NCBI GenBank assembly: GCA_902791475.1 | Contig: CADAWC010000002.1 | Coordinates: 1 to 64,000, forward strand | Direction of reading: 5' to 3' | Source of the DNA: Fibrobacter succinogenes | GTDB lineage: Bacteria > Fibrobacterota > Fibrobacteria > Fibrobacterales > Fibrobacteraceae | DNA: 64,000 bases | Part shown: piece after piece, positions 35,768 to 44,746 of the stretch | Numbering within the stretch: position 1 is the stretch's first letter | Layout: the number at the start of each line of letters is the position of its first letter | Position numbers and translations under genes: made by a program | Notes under the pieces: model-generated | The model's database searches: none | Told to the model about the DNA's origin: nothing | Seen by the model: the letters and a program-made list of their open reading frames with translations, nothing else

Positions 35768-38104
35768 TTACTTTGTTACGGATAGGCGAAGGGTGTTGCC
35801 GGTGGTGAGGGACTTGACGACGTACACGCCGCTTTCCTTCACGAGGCTGTTCACCTTGCTGCGCACATCAAAGTTGCTGGATGCATCCACACGACCGATG
35901 AACTTACCGTTCAAGCCATAGACGCTATAAGACTGTACGCCTTGCACATTATGGAGAACGCCCTTTGCCAAGCCAACAATGGGATCCGGATCCGTTGCAT
36001 TTGCACCCTTCACGAACGTAAAGTAGTCGATATCAAGCCAAGAGCCGACAACCGTGAAGCGGAGTACATGATCGCCTTCCGGGAGTTTTACGTTTGCTTT
36101 TACCTTGTTATAATCGTCATAATTTTCTTCGCCAGAACTTGCCGCCGGCACAGAGAGTTCTTCAGTAATGTCCTTGCCATCCAAGGAGAGCTTAAAGCTC
36201 GAGGTAGAGCCCGCAGCAGCAACCGCAGCAAACATGGTGTAATCTCCCGCTTCCTTTACGTTCACGGTATATTCGAGCCAGTCGCCTTCACTGTTATAGC
36301 CGACAATGACACCAGTGGCCTTTTCGTAGAGGTCCACGGGTGTACCCTTGCGGTAGTCGCTATCGCCATGGTTTTCGGAATCGCCGTCATAGTAAGAGGA
36401 ACCATCTTTGCCCTTGCCCGGCACGTCGAAGTTTTCGGCCTCAATCTTGCCCGGGATTGCATTTGCAGGGCAGTTTTCGCCAGCAGCACAGAACGGAGTC
36501 TGCGGAACAGGTTCAGAACCGGCGCCGTCGAGGTAAATTTCATCGTTCACATCGGTACCGACCTTGAACCAGTCAAAGTCCGCATAGCCGCCCGCCTGCT
36601 TGGTCGCAAAGTTGAAGAGGCCCCAGCGCACGCCTACAAACATGTGGAGGTCGTAATTGAGCTTCACTTCGCTACCAATCTTTGTCCAAGTGTCGCCATC
36701 GGTGCTGTAATAGAAATATGCAGTACCACGGTCAATCGGCAGGTCAAAATCAATTCGCAGATAAACCTTGGAACCCGAAATCGACTTGCTTTCCTTCTGG
36801 CTTTCACCATTCTTGTTTCCGGTGTACATCACCACCTTGTAGCTGCCGCTTTCCTTAGCCAGAGCCACAAAACCCTTGTCATCCTGCAAAGCAACGAGAC
36901 CTGCAAAGTCACCATCCTTCATGCCGGTGCCATCGACAAGCGTACGGCCAGAGCACTTGGGACCAAAGGAGCGCTGGGTCAAAGTATTCTTTGCGTTCAC
37001 CACGCGAGAATCGGTGCGGCTCGTGGTAATGCGATAGAAGCCCGGATTTGCAGACAAGCTCCAGTTCTTGTTATCAGGGTTATGGTTGAACTGCCATTCG
37101 AGAGCCAGTTCGCCAGATTCAAAATCATCGCTGGTCACCATGCCGTAGCCCGGGAGCGGGGATTCCGGCAAGTCAATCGTCGAGGGAGCCTTGGATCCGC
37201 TCGTCGGAACCGGCCAACCATCCTTCCATTCCATCGGCACCAAGTGCGACATACGGCCAACCGGGCCGGAATCGCGGAACAAAAGTGCATACCACTTGCC
37301 ATCCGGCGTATCGAAAATGCCACCCTGGGCAACACCGTTATCTGAGAGGAAATACCTTCCGCTAAATCCAGAAAGCAAGTTCTTGGAACGGTAAACAATT
37401 TCGCTACGGCTCTTGCCAGCCGGCCAAGAAATCGTGAACAGGTAGTATTCGCCGTTCACCTTTTCCATGTGCGAGCCTTCCTGCTGCACGTAGTAGTTGC
37501 TGGTTCCAGTCACCTGGTTCACGCTCACGCCGCCGAGCTTACCGCTCTTGCCACCGGCCTTCACGCCAGAAGCATCGTCGTTCAACTGCACGTAGCTAAT
37601 CTGGTCGCCACTGCCGTAGAACACCCACACGGAGCCATCGTCATCAAAGAACAAAGAAGGGTCATGGTAGAACGGGAGCTGCACTTCGGACCACTGGCCA
37701 CTTTCCACATCGGCGGTTTTGTACAAATGAGTCTTGCCTGTCGTGTACGACGGAGTCAGCACGTAGAAAAATCCCTTGTGGTAACGGATGCTCGAAGCCC
37801 AAGAGCCCTTACCGTAGGCGTCCTTGCCGCCATTCAGGTTCTGCTGGTCGTTGTTGGTGAGCGTCTGGTAGGCATAACCCACCGTGCGCCACTGGGCCAA
37901 ATCCGTGCTCTTGAAAACAGGCACGCCAGGCGCAAAATGCATGGTCGTCGTGACCATGTAATAAGCATCGTCAACACGGACAATCGAGGGGTCCGGGCTA
38001 TCGACATACATGATCGGGTTATTGACCTTAACGGCTGCACTATTCACTACAGCAAAAGCAGCCAAAACCACAGCCGACTTCGCCATCTTACTAAACAATC
38101 CCAT
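35768..38104 (-). CDS. GH43 beta-xylosidase/arabinofuranosidase with beta-sandwich and CBM6
   Basis: A 778-residue secreted enzyme (signal peptide about 1-24). GH43 propeller (about 25-315): VDSPDPSIVRVDDAYYMV (base Asp), FYHDPSLFFDDDG (pKa Asp), VQQEGSHMEKVNGEYYL (acid Glu). A second beta-sandwich (about 325-520; ALEWQFNHNPDN...ADFDWFKVG) resembles the accessory domain of GH43 xylosidases. CBM6 about 545-680 (IPGKIEAENFDVPGKG), C-terminal module ending GVYVVKSLTTGNTLRLSVTK. It should trim xylo-oligosaccharides or arabinose. Start at 38104 (MGLFSK) is fixed by AGGAG 5 nt upstream; the upstream reading from 38143 has no site. Confidence 0.9.
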   Translation of the reverse strand: MGLFSKMAKSAVVLAAFAVVNSAAVKVNNPIMYVDSPDPSIVRVDDAYYMVTTTMHFAPGVPVFKSTDLAQWRTVGYAYQTLTNNDQQNLNGGKDAYGKGSWASSIRYHKGFFYVLTPSYTTGKTHLYKTADVESGQWSEVQLPFYHDPSLFFDDDGSVWVFYGSGDQISYVQLNDDASGVKAGGKSGKLGGVSVNQVTGTSNYYVQQEGSHMEKVNGEYYLFTISWPAGKSRSEIVYRSKNLLSGFSGRYFLSDNGVAQGGIFDTPDGKWYALLFRDSGPVGRMSHLVPMEWKDGWPVPTSGSKAPSTIDLPESPLPGYGMVTSDDFESGELALEWQFNHNPDNKNWSLSANPGFYRITTSRTDSRVVNAKNTLTQRSFGPKCSGRTLVDGTGMKDGDFAGLVALQDDKGFVALAKESGSYKVVMYTGNKNGESQKESKSISGSKVYLRIDFDLPIDRGTAYFYYSTDGDTWTKIGSEVKLNYDLHMFVGVRWGLFNFATKQAGGYADFDWFKVGTDVNDEIYLDGAGSEPVPQTPFCAAGENCPANAIPGKIEAENFDVPGKGKDGSSYYDGDSENHGDSDYRKGTPVDLYEKATGVIVGYNSEGDWLEYTVNVKEAGDYTMFAAVAAAGSTSSFKLSLDGKDITEELSVPAASSGEENYDDYNKVKANVKLPEGDHVLRFTVVGSWLDIDYFTFVKGANATDPDPIVGLAKGVLHNVQGVQSYSVYGLNGKFIGRVDASSNFDVRSKVNSLVKESGVYVVKSLTTGNTLRLSVTK

Positions 38105-38145
38105 AATCACTCCTTTCCAACCAAGGCTAGATAAGATTAACAATC

Positions 38146-38153
38146 ATAATTTA
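38146..38153 (-). promoter_or_regulatory. -7 box TAAATTAT of the GH43 (xylosidase-type) gene
   Basis: Minus strand TAAATTAT, exactly 43 nt downstream of the dyad at 38197-38211. Confidence 0.6.
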
Positions 38154-38196
38154 TCCCATTTACATGGTTTTAACCCGCAATCGCACGCCCTTTTTA

Positions 38197-38211
38197 TGGA
38201 TTTTTTATCAA
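38197..38211 (-). promoter_or_regulatory. CAZyme regulon dyad, GH43 (xylosidase-type)
   Basis: TGGATTTTTTATCAA, 15 bp, edge 93 bp above the start codon; 43 nt above the -7 box. No matching box exists in the other direction, so it does not seem to serve the plus-strand esterase. Confidence 0.7.
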
Positions 38212-38425
38212 TAACACCCCATTACGGCCCCGAAAACCGCGCCTCTTTTGTAAAAAATCCTTTTCGCAATTTTCACAACGCTTTATAATTTTTCACAACA
38301 CCATTTCGCAACACCTAAGAAACTTCCATCTATATTTTGTACAGGTCTAGCGAAGATCGTGGGGATTTGGTTGGACCGGGTGGATGAATAGAGTTTGGAA
38401 TGTTTAACTATAAAAAGGAGTCGCT

Positions 38426-39904
38426 ATGACCATGTTTAAATCCATGGCATTCGCAGGAACAGTAGCAGCACTCAGCTCACTGTCTTTCGCTTGGAGTATC
38501 GATGGCGTCGTATCATCGAAGGCCGGACAACCTCTTTCCGGTGTAAAAATTTCATCTTTCAACTATGCTGGCTTAGAAACCGTTTCGGCAGCTGATGGCA
38601 AATTCGCCCTCTCCTATGACGACGGTGTCGGTTTGCAGATGCTCAAGTCTGTTCAGGCTCACGTCGGTTTCAACCACAATGTTATTACCATTTCGGGCAT
38701 CAAGGCCCAGACGCTTACCGTTTCTGTCATGGACGCTCTTGGCAAGGTCGCTTTCTCCAGAACGCTCCACAACGTTTTTGGTCTCGCCACGTTCGACTTG
38801 AACAAGACAAATGCTAGAGGCGCCAAATACATCCGCATCAATGCCGATGGCAACCGCGACACTTATCAGCTCGGCAAGAACGTGACCCTCATGAAGGATG
38901 GCGACCCGCTGCCGACCATCATGTTTACCAAGGATGGCTACAACAACTTCACCTACACGATGAAAAGCTTTACCGAAAGCAACGTCCAGATTACGATGGA
39001 TGTCGCTTCCGCTCAGCAGTCCAGCTCCAGCCAGGCAATCGCATCGAGTTCTTCTGCCAAGCCGGAATCTAGCGCAGCCTCTTCCAGCAGCGCGAAAATT
39101 GAAGAAGTCATCAACTGCACTGGCAAGACTTACCAGGCTGGCGACCACAAGATGTCTGTGAATGTCGACGGCAAGAATCGCACGTTCATCATGCACGTTC
39201 CGAGCGCCTACAAGGGCGACAAGCCGGTACCACTCGTTGTGGACTATCACCCGATTGGAGGTAGCGGTCAGGGCCAGCTCCAGGGTACGACTTACAAGTC
39301 CCAGACAGACCCCGAAGGCGTCATCTCCCTCTACCCGGATGGCACTGGTGGAAAGTCCATGATGGGTGCTGGCTGGAACGTAGGTCCGTGCTGCTCTAAC
39401 GATGACGACGTCAAGTTCTCTCGCGAAATGATCAAGTCTGTCGAAGAAAAGGTCTGCATCGATACCAAGCGTGTTTACGCAACCGGTTTCTCGATGGGTG
39501 GCGGTATGAGTAACCATGTGGCATGCTACATGTCCGACATTTACGCCGCAGTAGCCCCGGCCGCTATGGACTTGAACAAGACCAACAGCGCCACCTGCAA
39601 CCCCGATCGTCCGATTTCGATCATCATGTTCCGCGGCACAAACGACCCGGTCTGCAAATACCAAGGTGGCGATAGCGGATTCAACGACGGTTTGAACTTC
39701 CTCGGTGCCGAAGGCAACTTCAATTTCTGGAAAGAAAAGAACGGCTGCTCGGGTTCTCCGTCCAAGAACTCCAACGGCTGCGACGAATACTCCAACTGCA
39801 AGGACGGCACGAAGGTTGTGCTCTGCACCAAGCAGGGAGGCGGTCACGACCAGGGCGATGGCAAGGTCGGCTGGCCGTTCCTGAAGTCCTTCACGTTGCC
39901 GTAA
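38426..39904 (+). CDS. secreted CE1-type esterase with N-terminal CarbopepD-like domain
   Basis: A 492-residue secreted protein (signal peptide about 1-22, ending SFA). N-terminal carboxypeptidase-regulatory-like beta domain (about 24-70; SIDGVVSSKAGQPLSGVKI, TVSAADGKFAL), a further beta domain, a Ser-rich linker (about 193-225), then an alpha/beta-hydrolase of the CE1/PHB-depolymerase type (about 230-492): nucleophile Ser in YATGFSMGGGMSNH, Asp in FRGTNDPVC, His in QGGGHDQGD, several Cys likely in disulfides. A feruloyl or acetyl esterase is expected. It is the only plus-strand enzyme of the cluster, lacks CBM6 and the C-terminal module, and has no regulon dyad at the fixed spacing. AGGAG 5 nt before the ATG. 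Confidence 0.88.
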   Translation: MTMFKSMAFAGTVAALSSLSFAWSIDGVVSSKAGQPLSGVKISSFNYAGLETVSAADGKFALSYDDGVGLQMLKSVQAHVGFNHNVITISGIKAQTLTVSVMDALGKVAFSRTLHNVFGLATFDLNKTNARGAKYIRINADGNRDTYQLGKNVTLMKDGDPLPTIMFTKDGYNNFTYTMKSFTESNVQITMDVASAQQSSSSQAIASSSSAKPESSAASSSSAKIEEVINCTGKTYQAGDHKMSVNVDGKNRTFIMHVPSAYKGDKPVPLVVDYHPIGGSGQGQLQGTTYKSQTDPEGVISLYPDGTGGKSMMGAGWNVGPCCSNDDDVKFSREMIKSVEEKVCIDTKRVYATGFSMGGGMSNHVACYMSDIYAAVAPAAMDLNKTNSATCNPDRPISIIMFRGTNDPVCKYQGGDSGFNDGLNFLGAEGNFNFWKEKNGCSGSPSKNSNGCDEYSNCKDGTKVVLCTKQGGGHDQGDGKVGWPFLKSFTLP

Positions 39905-39940
39905 TGAATTTGATTTCATAATTCATCCTATATACACCAA

Positions 39941-39976
39941 AATCGCTCTGGGCAACCGGAGCGATTCTTTTTTTGC
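39941..39976 (+). terminator. terminator of the plus-strand esterase gene
   Basis: AATCGCTC / GAGCGATT stem with a T-run (CTTTTTTTTG), 36 nt after the stop codon. Confidence 0.9.
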
Positions 39977-40021
39977 ATTTGGTTTTAACTTTTGGCTTTT
40001 GATTTTTGAAAAGAAGCCCGT

Positions 40022-40067
40022 TTTTTACGTGAATAAATTGAAACTCCTCGAACTTTTCACGTAATTT
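40022..40067. repeat. paired ACGTGAA/TTCACGT element, copy 1
   Basis: TTTTTACGTGAA, then a 19-nt spacer, then CTTTTCACGTAATTT: an inverted pair with the same geometry as three further copies (40201, 54489, 54679). Copy 1 lacks the inner TTTTTCA. No ORF. The gap 39977-40370 holds only copies 1 and 2 and AT-rich sequence. Confidence 0.7.
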
Positions 40068-40200
40068 TTCGTACAAAAGAAACAATTTTCAGGCATTTTC
40101 CACCAAAAACTCATCGGGAACACCCCTTTCTACAGCCTTTATCAAAAAAAACAGCTCAAAATCAGCTTTTTAGGCATCAAAACTACAGACAACGTTTGAA

Positions 40201-40245
40201 TTTTACGTGAATGCCGCGTATTTTTCAAACTTTTTCACGTAAATT
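40201..40245. repeat. paired ACGTGAA/TTCACGT element, copy 2
   Basis: TTTTACGTGAA, 9 nt, TTTTTCA, 3 nt, TTTTTCACGTAAATTT. Same layout as copies 3 and 4 more than 14 kb away. Confidence 0.75.
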
Positions 40246-40370
40246 TCAGCATTTTCTAAAAAATTTCATTTTTTGACCGCTCCTACATTCCCCGGACAAG
40301 TTGCCGCACATATCTAATAACAAACGCTTAAAAACGAGTGCGCCGAGCGCCGCCCCTGCACACTGCACAG

Positions 40371-40397
40371 AAAAAGCCCCGGCTTTCGCCGGAGCCC
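40371..40397 (-). terminator. terminator after the CE6/small-peptide pair
   Basis: GGGCTCCGGC-GAAA-GCCGGGGC hairpin on the minus strand followed by five T; about 50 nt after the small ORF. Confidence 0.85.
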
Positions 40398-40446
40398 TTG
40401 TAGGAGTCACTCTAATCTTCCCGTATTTATTCTCTCATTTTATTTA

Positions 40447-40530
40447 TTAGCCGTACACAAGCCCAAGGGCAACAGCGACGACAAAGAAGAAAGCAATTTG
40501 CTTTACGATTACCAACTCGTTTTTATTCAT
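40447..40530 (-). CDS. 27-residue membrane peptide, overlapping the CE6 stop
   Basis: A tiny ORF of 27 codons plus TAA. It starts MNKNELVIVK and continues as one hydrophobic helix (AFFFVVAVALGLVYG), i.e. a single-pass membrane peptide with a short charged head. Its ATG lies inside the last codons of the CE6 gene (ATGAATAA: the TAA is the CE6 stop), and AAGGTGGTG stands 4 nt upstream. Translation would be coupled to the esterase, and a shared terminator follows. Nothing known resembles it. It might be a chance ORF, but start site, overlap and composition argue for a real gene. Confidence 0.6.
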   Translation of the reverse strand: MNKNELVIVKQIAFFFVVAVALGLVYG

Positions 40531-42181
40531 GTATCACCACCTTCTTGGTTAGAGATTTACTTCCGTTTTTGCGGACAAAGAACACGCCCTTTGCCTGCTT
40601 ACGGAGTTTTGCGTTTTCCCTCACTACATTCACGGCGTCGGCCATGCCCTTTGCGGTAAACGAGCCGAGCTTTACCCCCTGCATGTCGAACACGCTAAAG
40701 TTGCTTTCGGCCTCAGTCATACCAAAGCGGATATTCTTAATTCCAATGGGCGGCTGAGCGCTGATTTCCTTGAATTCGATATAGTCAATATCAATCCAGT
40801 CGTTTGCAATTTCAATCTTCAGTTCGTGTTCGCCAGCCTTCAGGGAAACCTTGCCACCATCGACGATAGAGAACGTGTCAAAGCCCTTGCCTTCGTTCAC
40901 CATTTCATCGCCAATGCGCTTGTCATCCATGTAGAGCACAATGCTACCGGTCGCATTGTCACCGGCTACGTTCGCTGTAATCCCGTAATCGCCATCGGCC
41001 TTGACATTTACGGTGTACTTGAGCCATTCAGACTTTTGGCAGTGACCGACGACAATGCCCATGTTCGGCTGGTAAATATCGACATCGTTCTTGCGGAGCT
41101 TACCGCCTTCGTTGCCCTTGCTCAAATCGTAATAGGCCTTGTCGGCGCCGCCCTTGTTGTAGTTTTCAGCTTCGACCTTGCCAGGGATTTCAATCGGGTC
41201 CGTGTACGGGCCATATTCCTCGGGCGGTTCATCCGGAACCGTAGACTGGCTCGGGTCCACAAGGTTTACCGGCGGAGCATCCGGATCAATCGTCTTGTCG
41301 ATAAGCTTGAGCATTTCGGAGCAGTAGCGCTTGCCAAGTTCAATCACGCCCGCACGGCCAAAGTGGTACGGATCCTTGCCGTTACCCTGCAAGCCCTTGG
41401 AAGAGGCAAGTCCGAACTTCTTGAAATTTTGCTTGAGCTGGGCAATGCCGCCGTTTTTGCTAGAGCAGCAGTTCTGGCCTTCCTGGAGGAGTTCGCCCGC
41501 CACAAACGGCACTTCGTTTTCGTCCAAGCCAAGCGCATCAATCACGTCCTTGTAGGTCTTGTAAACGGTCTTGCGCCAGTTGGCATCGGTACCGTCACTT
41601 TCGCCCTGGTGGAAGATGAAGCCCTTGATGACGCCCACTTCCTTTGCCTTCTTGGCAAGTTCCAGAATGCGTCCCGGAGGGTTGTTGTCGTAATCCTTGG
41701 GCCAGCCCCAGTTCATGATGTCCTTGCCATCGCCCCTGAAATAAGCTTCGTACTGGTCCTTGTCGAAGGCGCGGATGCTCACAGCACCGATGGCAACCGG
41801 GATAATGCCCACGGTCACGCCCGGCAAGGAATCGGCCATAGCGCGGCCAAAGTAGTCCGCCGGGGAGAGGTTTTCGAACGGATGGAACATCGGAGGAATT
41901 GCCGGGTACCATTCGCCCGTCTTGATAGACTGATTCGTCTTGCCGCTGCGTTGGCTTGCATTTGCATTGTGCGAAGCAAGCATGATAAAGTTCTTGGGCG
42001 GATTTGCCTGGTCCTCAGACGGTACGATATCGCCGTTGCCCGCCATGTTGGACTGCCCGTAAGCAATGTAAATATGGAAGTTCGGGTTCGGAGCCGCATT
42101 CGCCCCCACCGCAAACATAGAAAGCCCTGCAACAACACCTGCATAGGCCAGGATTTTTTTCAATTCTCTTTCCACGCTCAT
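40523..42181 (-). CDS. CE6 acetyl xylan esterase with CBM6
   Basis: A 552-residue secreted enzyme (signal peptide about 1-29, ending ANA). SGNH-hydrolase fold of family CE6 (about 32-295): block I YIAYGQSNMAGNGD (nucleophile Ser), IIPVAIGAVSIRAF, GFIFHQGESDG, and PYHFGRAGVIELG with the catalytic His. CBM6 about 333-460 (IPGKVEAENYNKGGADKAYY) and a C-terminal module ending GVFFVRKNGSKSLTKKVVIHE. It removes acetyl groups from xylan; F. succinogenes has characterised CE6 esterases of this kind. AAGGGAT is about 7 nt before the ATG. The 27-residue ORF overlaps its 3' end. Confidence 0.9.
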   Translation of the reverse strand: MSVERELKKILAYAGVVAGLSMFAVGANAAPNPNFHIYIAYGQSNMAGNGDIVPSEDQANPPKNFIMLASHNANASQRSGKTNQSIKTGEWYPAIPPMFHPFENLSPADYFGRAMADSLPGVTVGIIPVAIGAVSIRAFDKDQYEAYFRGDGKDIMNWGWPKDYDNNPPGRILELAKKAKEVGVIKGFIFHQGESDGTDANWRKTVYKTYKDVIDALGLDENEVPFVAGELLQEGQNCCSSKNGGIAQLKQNFKKFGLASSKGLQGNGKDPYHFGRAGVIELGKRYCSEMLKLIDKTIDPDAPPVNLVDPSQSTVPDEPPEEYGPYTDPIEIPGKVEAENYNKGGADKAYYDLSKGNEGGKLRKNDVDIYQPNMGIVVGHCQKSEWLKYTVNVKADGDYGITANVAGDNATGSIVLYMDDKRIGDEMVNEGKGFDTFSIVDGGKVSLKAGEHELKIEIANDWIDIDYIEFKEISAQPPIGIKNIRFGMTEAESNFSVFDMQGVKLGSFTAKGMADAVNVVRENAKLRKQAKGVFFVRKNGSKSLTKKVVIHE

Positions 42182-42212
42182 TTTTATATCCCTTAATCCA
42201 AAATTTCTATAA

Positions 42213-42220
42213 AAAATTTA
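42213..42220 (-). promoter_or_regulatory. -7 box TAAATTTT of the CE6 gene
   Basis: Minus strand TAAATTTT, preceded by AGGG, 44 nt downstream of the dyad (the only promoter not at 43). Confidence 0.6.
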
Positions 42221-42264
42221 CCCTAAAATTGATGAAAAAGCTCAAACATAAGCTCCATATAATA

Positions 42265-42279
42265 TGGACGTTTTGTCAA
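42265..42279 (-). promoter_or_regulatory. CAZyme regulon dyad, CE6
   Basis: TGGACGTTTTGTCAA, edge 84 bp above the start codon. It overlaps another dyad, TCCATATAATATGGA (42254-42268), which shares the TGGA half-site. Confidence 0.75.
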
Positions 42280-42311
42280 TGATTTGCGAAATTCGCTCAA
42301 AAACCGCATTT

Positions 42312-42346
42312 TACAAAAAAAACAGGAGCCAATTGTTCGGCTCCCG
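42312..42346 (-). terminator. terminator of the GH30 gene
   Basis: GGAGCCG / TGGCTCC-type stem (GGGAGCC-GAACAATT-GGCTCC) with eight T on the minus strand; 18 nt after the stop codon. Confidence 0.88.
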
Positions 42347-42363
42347 CTTTTAGGAATATGAAG

Positions 42364-44439
42364 TTATTTCGTCACAGAAATGCGGTAAGCATTGCCTGAC
42401 TTGAGAGATTTCACGAAGTAAATGCCATTCTGACGCACTGTGCTCTTGGTCATGCGCTGGACATCGGCCTTGGTCGTAGCCATGAACTTGCCCACGAGCA
42501 CGCCGTTCACGTCAAAGACGCTGTAATTTTCGGCTTCGGTCGGCAAGCGGAAATTAGCACCACGCAAACCAATCGTCTTATCGTCCGGATCGGCGGCGTC
42601 CTTGCCCTTTGCAAAGTTGAAGTAGTCGATATCGAACCAGGAACCGGTCACCGTCATGCGGAGGATATGTTCGCCAGCCGGGAGCGCTACGTTGGCCTTG
42701 ACCTTCACAAAGTCATCGAAGCTCGTTCCCGAAAGAGCAACATTTTCTACAAGAGTTTTTCCATCCAAGGAGAGCGAGAAACCAGACGTCGAATTGCTCG
42801 TAGCGACAGAAGCAAACATCGTGTAGTCGCCCGCTTCTTTCACGTTCACGGAGTATTCGAGCCATTCGCCTTCTTCGTTATAGCCGACCACATAGCCAGT
42901 AGCCTTCTTGTAAATGTCAACGCCCGTACCTTCGCGGTAGTTCGTTTCGCCACGGTCTTCGGAATCGTTTTCGCTATAAGACTTGTTGCCCTTGCCCGTA
43001 CCCGGAATGTCGAAGTTTTCGGCTTCAATCTTGCCCGGGATTTCAGCAATCTTGCCGCCAAACGGTTCGCGAGGAACAGGGTCTGCCGGAGTGCCAACGC
43101 CCACGAGCGTCACGATGCAGTCCTTGTTGCTTGAATTGCCGGCATCCATGGTAATCGTCACGGAGCCATTCTTGACTTCGACTTCGCCTTCGTACTTTGC
43201 ATTTTTCGCTTCGCTAGTGGTGTACACATGGAAAGTTTCCACATCGGCACCCTTCACATTGACGGTCACAGTCTTGCTATTCTTGTAGTCGCGGTTCACG
43301 AGCACCACGATAACGCTATCGCCATCTTTGCTCTTGTAAGCACTTGCAAAGACTTCCTTTTCGGGGTTTGCTGTAGCGCCCACGCGGACAGCACCCGGGC
43401 GGACAAAGCGCGCAAACTGGCTCATCACGTAACCGCGCTTAGAAATCTTGCCGATTTCATTCTGCGGAATCTGGAGCTTGTTGCCAAAATCCTTTTCCAT
43501 AATCAAGCCATAGCAGCGACGGATGTACCACCAGGTGTACTGATTGAAATTGCCTACGACCATGGCGCGGTGGATTTCGTAAGCTACGTCCATGGCGTTC
43601 ACGGTATCACGCTTGTTGGCGTTCGCCTGGTCACCCGTATTCGTAATCGTGCGCCAGTAGTTACCGCTACCCTGGCTTTCGGTGTAGTGTTCCGTCATCC
43701 AGCGTTCGACTTTTTTCTGGTCAGCAAGGCTGTACTGGAAGAAGTTGTCCCCAGTCCTTCGGTCACTCGCGTAAAAATGCGCGCCGAGAATGTCCCAGTT
43801 CTTGAGGGCATTGGCATCGTTCAAGACCTTGTTGTAGAGGTTCTTGTCATAACGAAACGATTCCGTCGAAATCACCTTGACCCCGTTCTTGCGCATTTTG
43901 TCGGCGTAACCCTTGGTGAAGTTGTAGATTTCGTCGGCACTCCAGCAAGCCCATTCATGGCACCAGTCCGGTTCGTTACTGATGGAGATGGCGTACAGGG
44001 GAACGCCCTGATTCTTCATGTAATCGTTAAAGCTATTCAGGTGGTCCACATACTTCTGGTAATTCGAAGAAGCCATGTGCTGGTTCGCCCCTGCGTACGG
44101 CGATGTCCACGGAGTCGCATAAAGGATAAAGTCATCGCCGGCGTACTTTTTGGCATACTTTGCGGCCTGAACTTCCTTGTTGAAGTCATTGGAATTGGCG
44201 TAAACCGGAATACGGAGCGTGTTGAGGCCGATTGTGCCATCGCCCGTACCAAAAGCAATCTTCGCATCGGCTTCGGAAAGGCCTCCACCGCCCTGCCACT
44301 GGTTATGCACCATGCCGCCAAACCCGCGGATAACCTGGTGTTCTTCGGTCACGTCAACGTTGACCGTCGAGGCAAAAGCAGGTATAGCAAAAACCAAACC
44401 GTAAGCGGCAGCCTTCAAGACTTCACCCATACACTTCAT
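42364..44439 (-). CDS. GH30 (subfamily 8-like) glucuronoxylanase with CBM6
   Basis: A 691-residue secreted enzyme (signal peptide about 1-23). GH30 barrel and side beta domain (about 24-460): IRGFGGMVHNQWQ, YATPWTSPYAG, acid/base Glu in ISISNEPDWCHEW, nucleophile Glu in ERWMTEHYTES. WWYIRRCYGLIMEKD contains the Arg pair that reads the glucuronate side chain in subfamily 8 enzymes. Against the usual AEDGxISKRGY there is an extra loop (about FGNKLQIPQNEIG) before KISKRGYVMSQFARFVRPG. CBM6 about 488-615 (IPGKIEAENFDIPGTGKG); module ending GIYFVKSLKSGNAYRISVTK. AGGAG 7 nt before the ATG. Cuts xylan at glucuronate-marked sites. Confidence 0.9.
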   Translation of the reverse strand: MKCMGEVLKAAAYGLVFAIPAFASTVNVDVTEEHQVIRGFGGMVHNQWQGGGGLSEADAKIAFGTGDGTIGLNTLRIPVYANSNDFNKEVQAAKYAKKYAGDDFILYATPWTSPYAGANQHMASSNYQKYVDHLNSFNDYMKNQGVPLYAISISNEPDWCHEWACWSADEIYNFTKGYADKMRKNGVKVISTESFRYDKNLYNKVLNDANALKNWDILGAHFYASDRRTGDNFFQYSLADQKKVERWMTEHYTESQGSGNYWRTITNTGDQANANKRDTVNAMDVAYEIHRAMVVGNFNQYTWWYIRRCYGLIMEKDFGNKLQIPQNEIGKISKRGYVMSQFARFVRPGAVRVGATANPEKEVFASAYKSKDGDSVIVVLVNRDYKNSKTVTVNVKGADVETFHVYTTSEAKNAKYEGEVEVKNGSVTITMDAGNSSNKDCIVTLVGVGTPADPVPREPFGGKIAEIPGKIEAENFDIPGTGKGNKSYSENDSEDRGETNYREGTGVDIYKKATGYVVGYNEEGEWLEYSVNVKEAGDYTMFASVATSNSTSGFSLSLDGKTLVENVALSGTSFDDFVKVKANVALPAGEHILRMTVTGSWFDIDYFNFAKGKDAADPDDKTIGLRGANFRLPTEAENYSVFDVNGVLVGKFMATTKADVQRMTKSTVRQNGIYFVKSLKSGNAYRISVTK

Positions 44440-44481
44440 AATAAATCTCCTAAAAAAGTAATCCCATATTTTTTCGTAATT

Positions 44482-44489
44482 TAAATTTA
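44482..44489 (-). promoter_or_regulatory. -7 box TAAATTTA of the GH30 gene
   Basis: Minus strand TAAATTTA preceded by GGGGTA, exactly 43 nt downstream of the dyad at 44533-44547. Confidence 0.65.
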
Positions 44490-44532
44490 TACCCCTCGCG
44501 CAATCATTTTACACCCCCAGAATAATTTTCCA

Positions 44533-44547
44533 TTGTCATTTTGGTAA
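44533..44547 (-). promoter_or_regulatory. CAZyme regulon dyad, GH30
   Basis: TTGTCATTTTGGTAA (plus strand), edge 94 bp above the start codon. A hairpin AAAGACTCT/AGAGTCTTT (44555-44579) lies just above it. Confidence 0.7.
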
Positions 44548-44746
44548 TGAACTAAAAGACTCTGTAACAAGAGTCTTTTTTATTCATAAATGAACTTCAT
44601 GCGGGCGGGGCCCCAGCTCGGAGTTGCGAAGGCCGCACGGGCCCCTCCCTGCACCCTCCCCATCCTTGGCCGACGCTTTATTCTCTCGACGATTAGATTT
44701 TTTCTGTTTTTTCATTAAATTACACGCATTGTATTAGGAGATGCAA

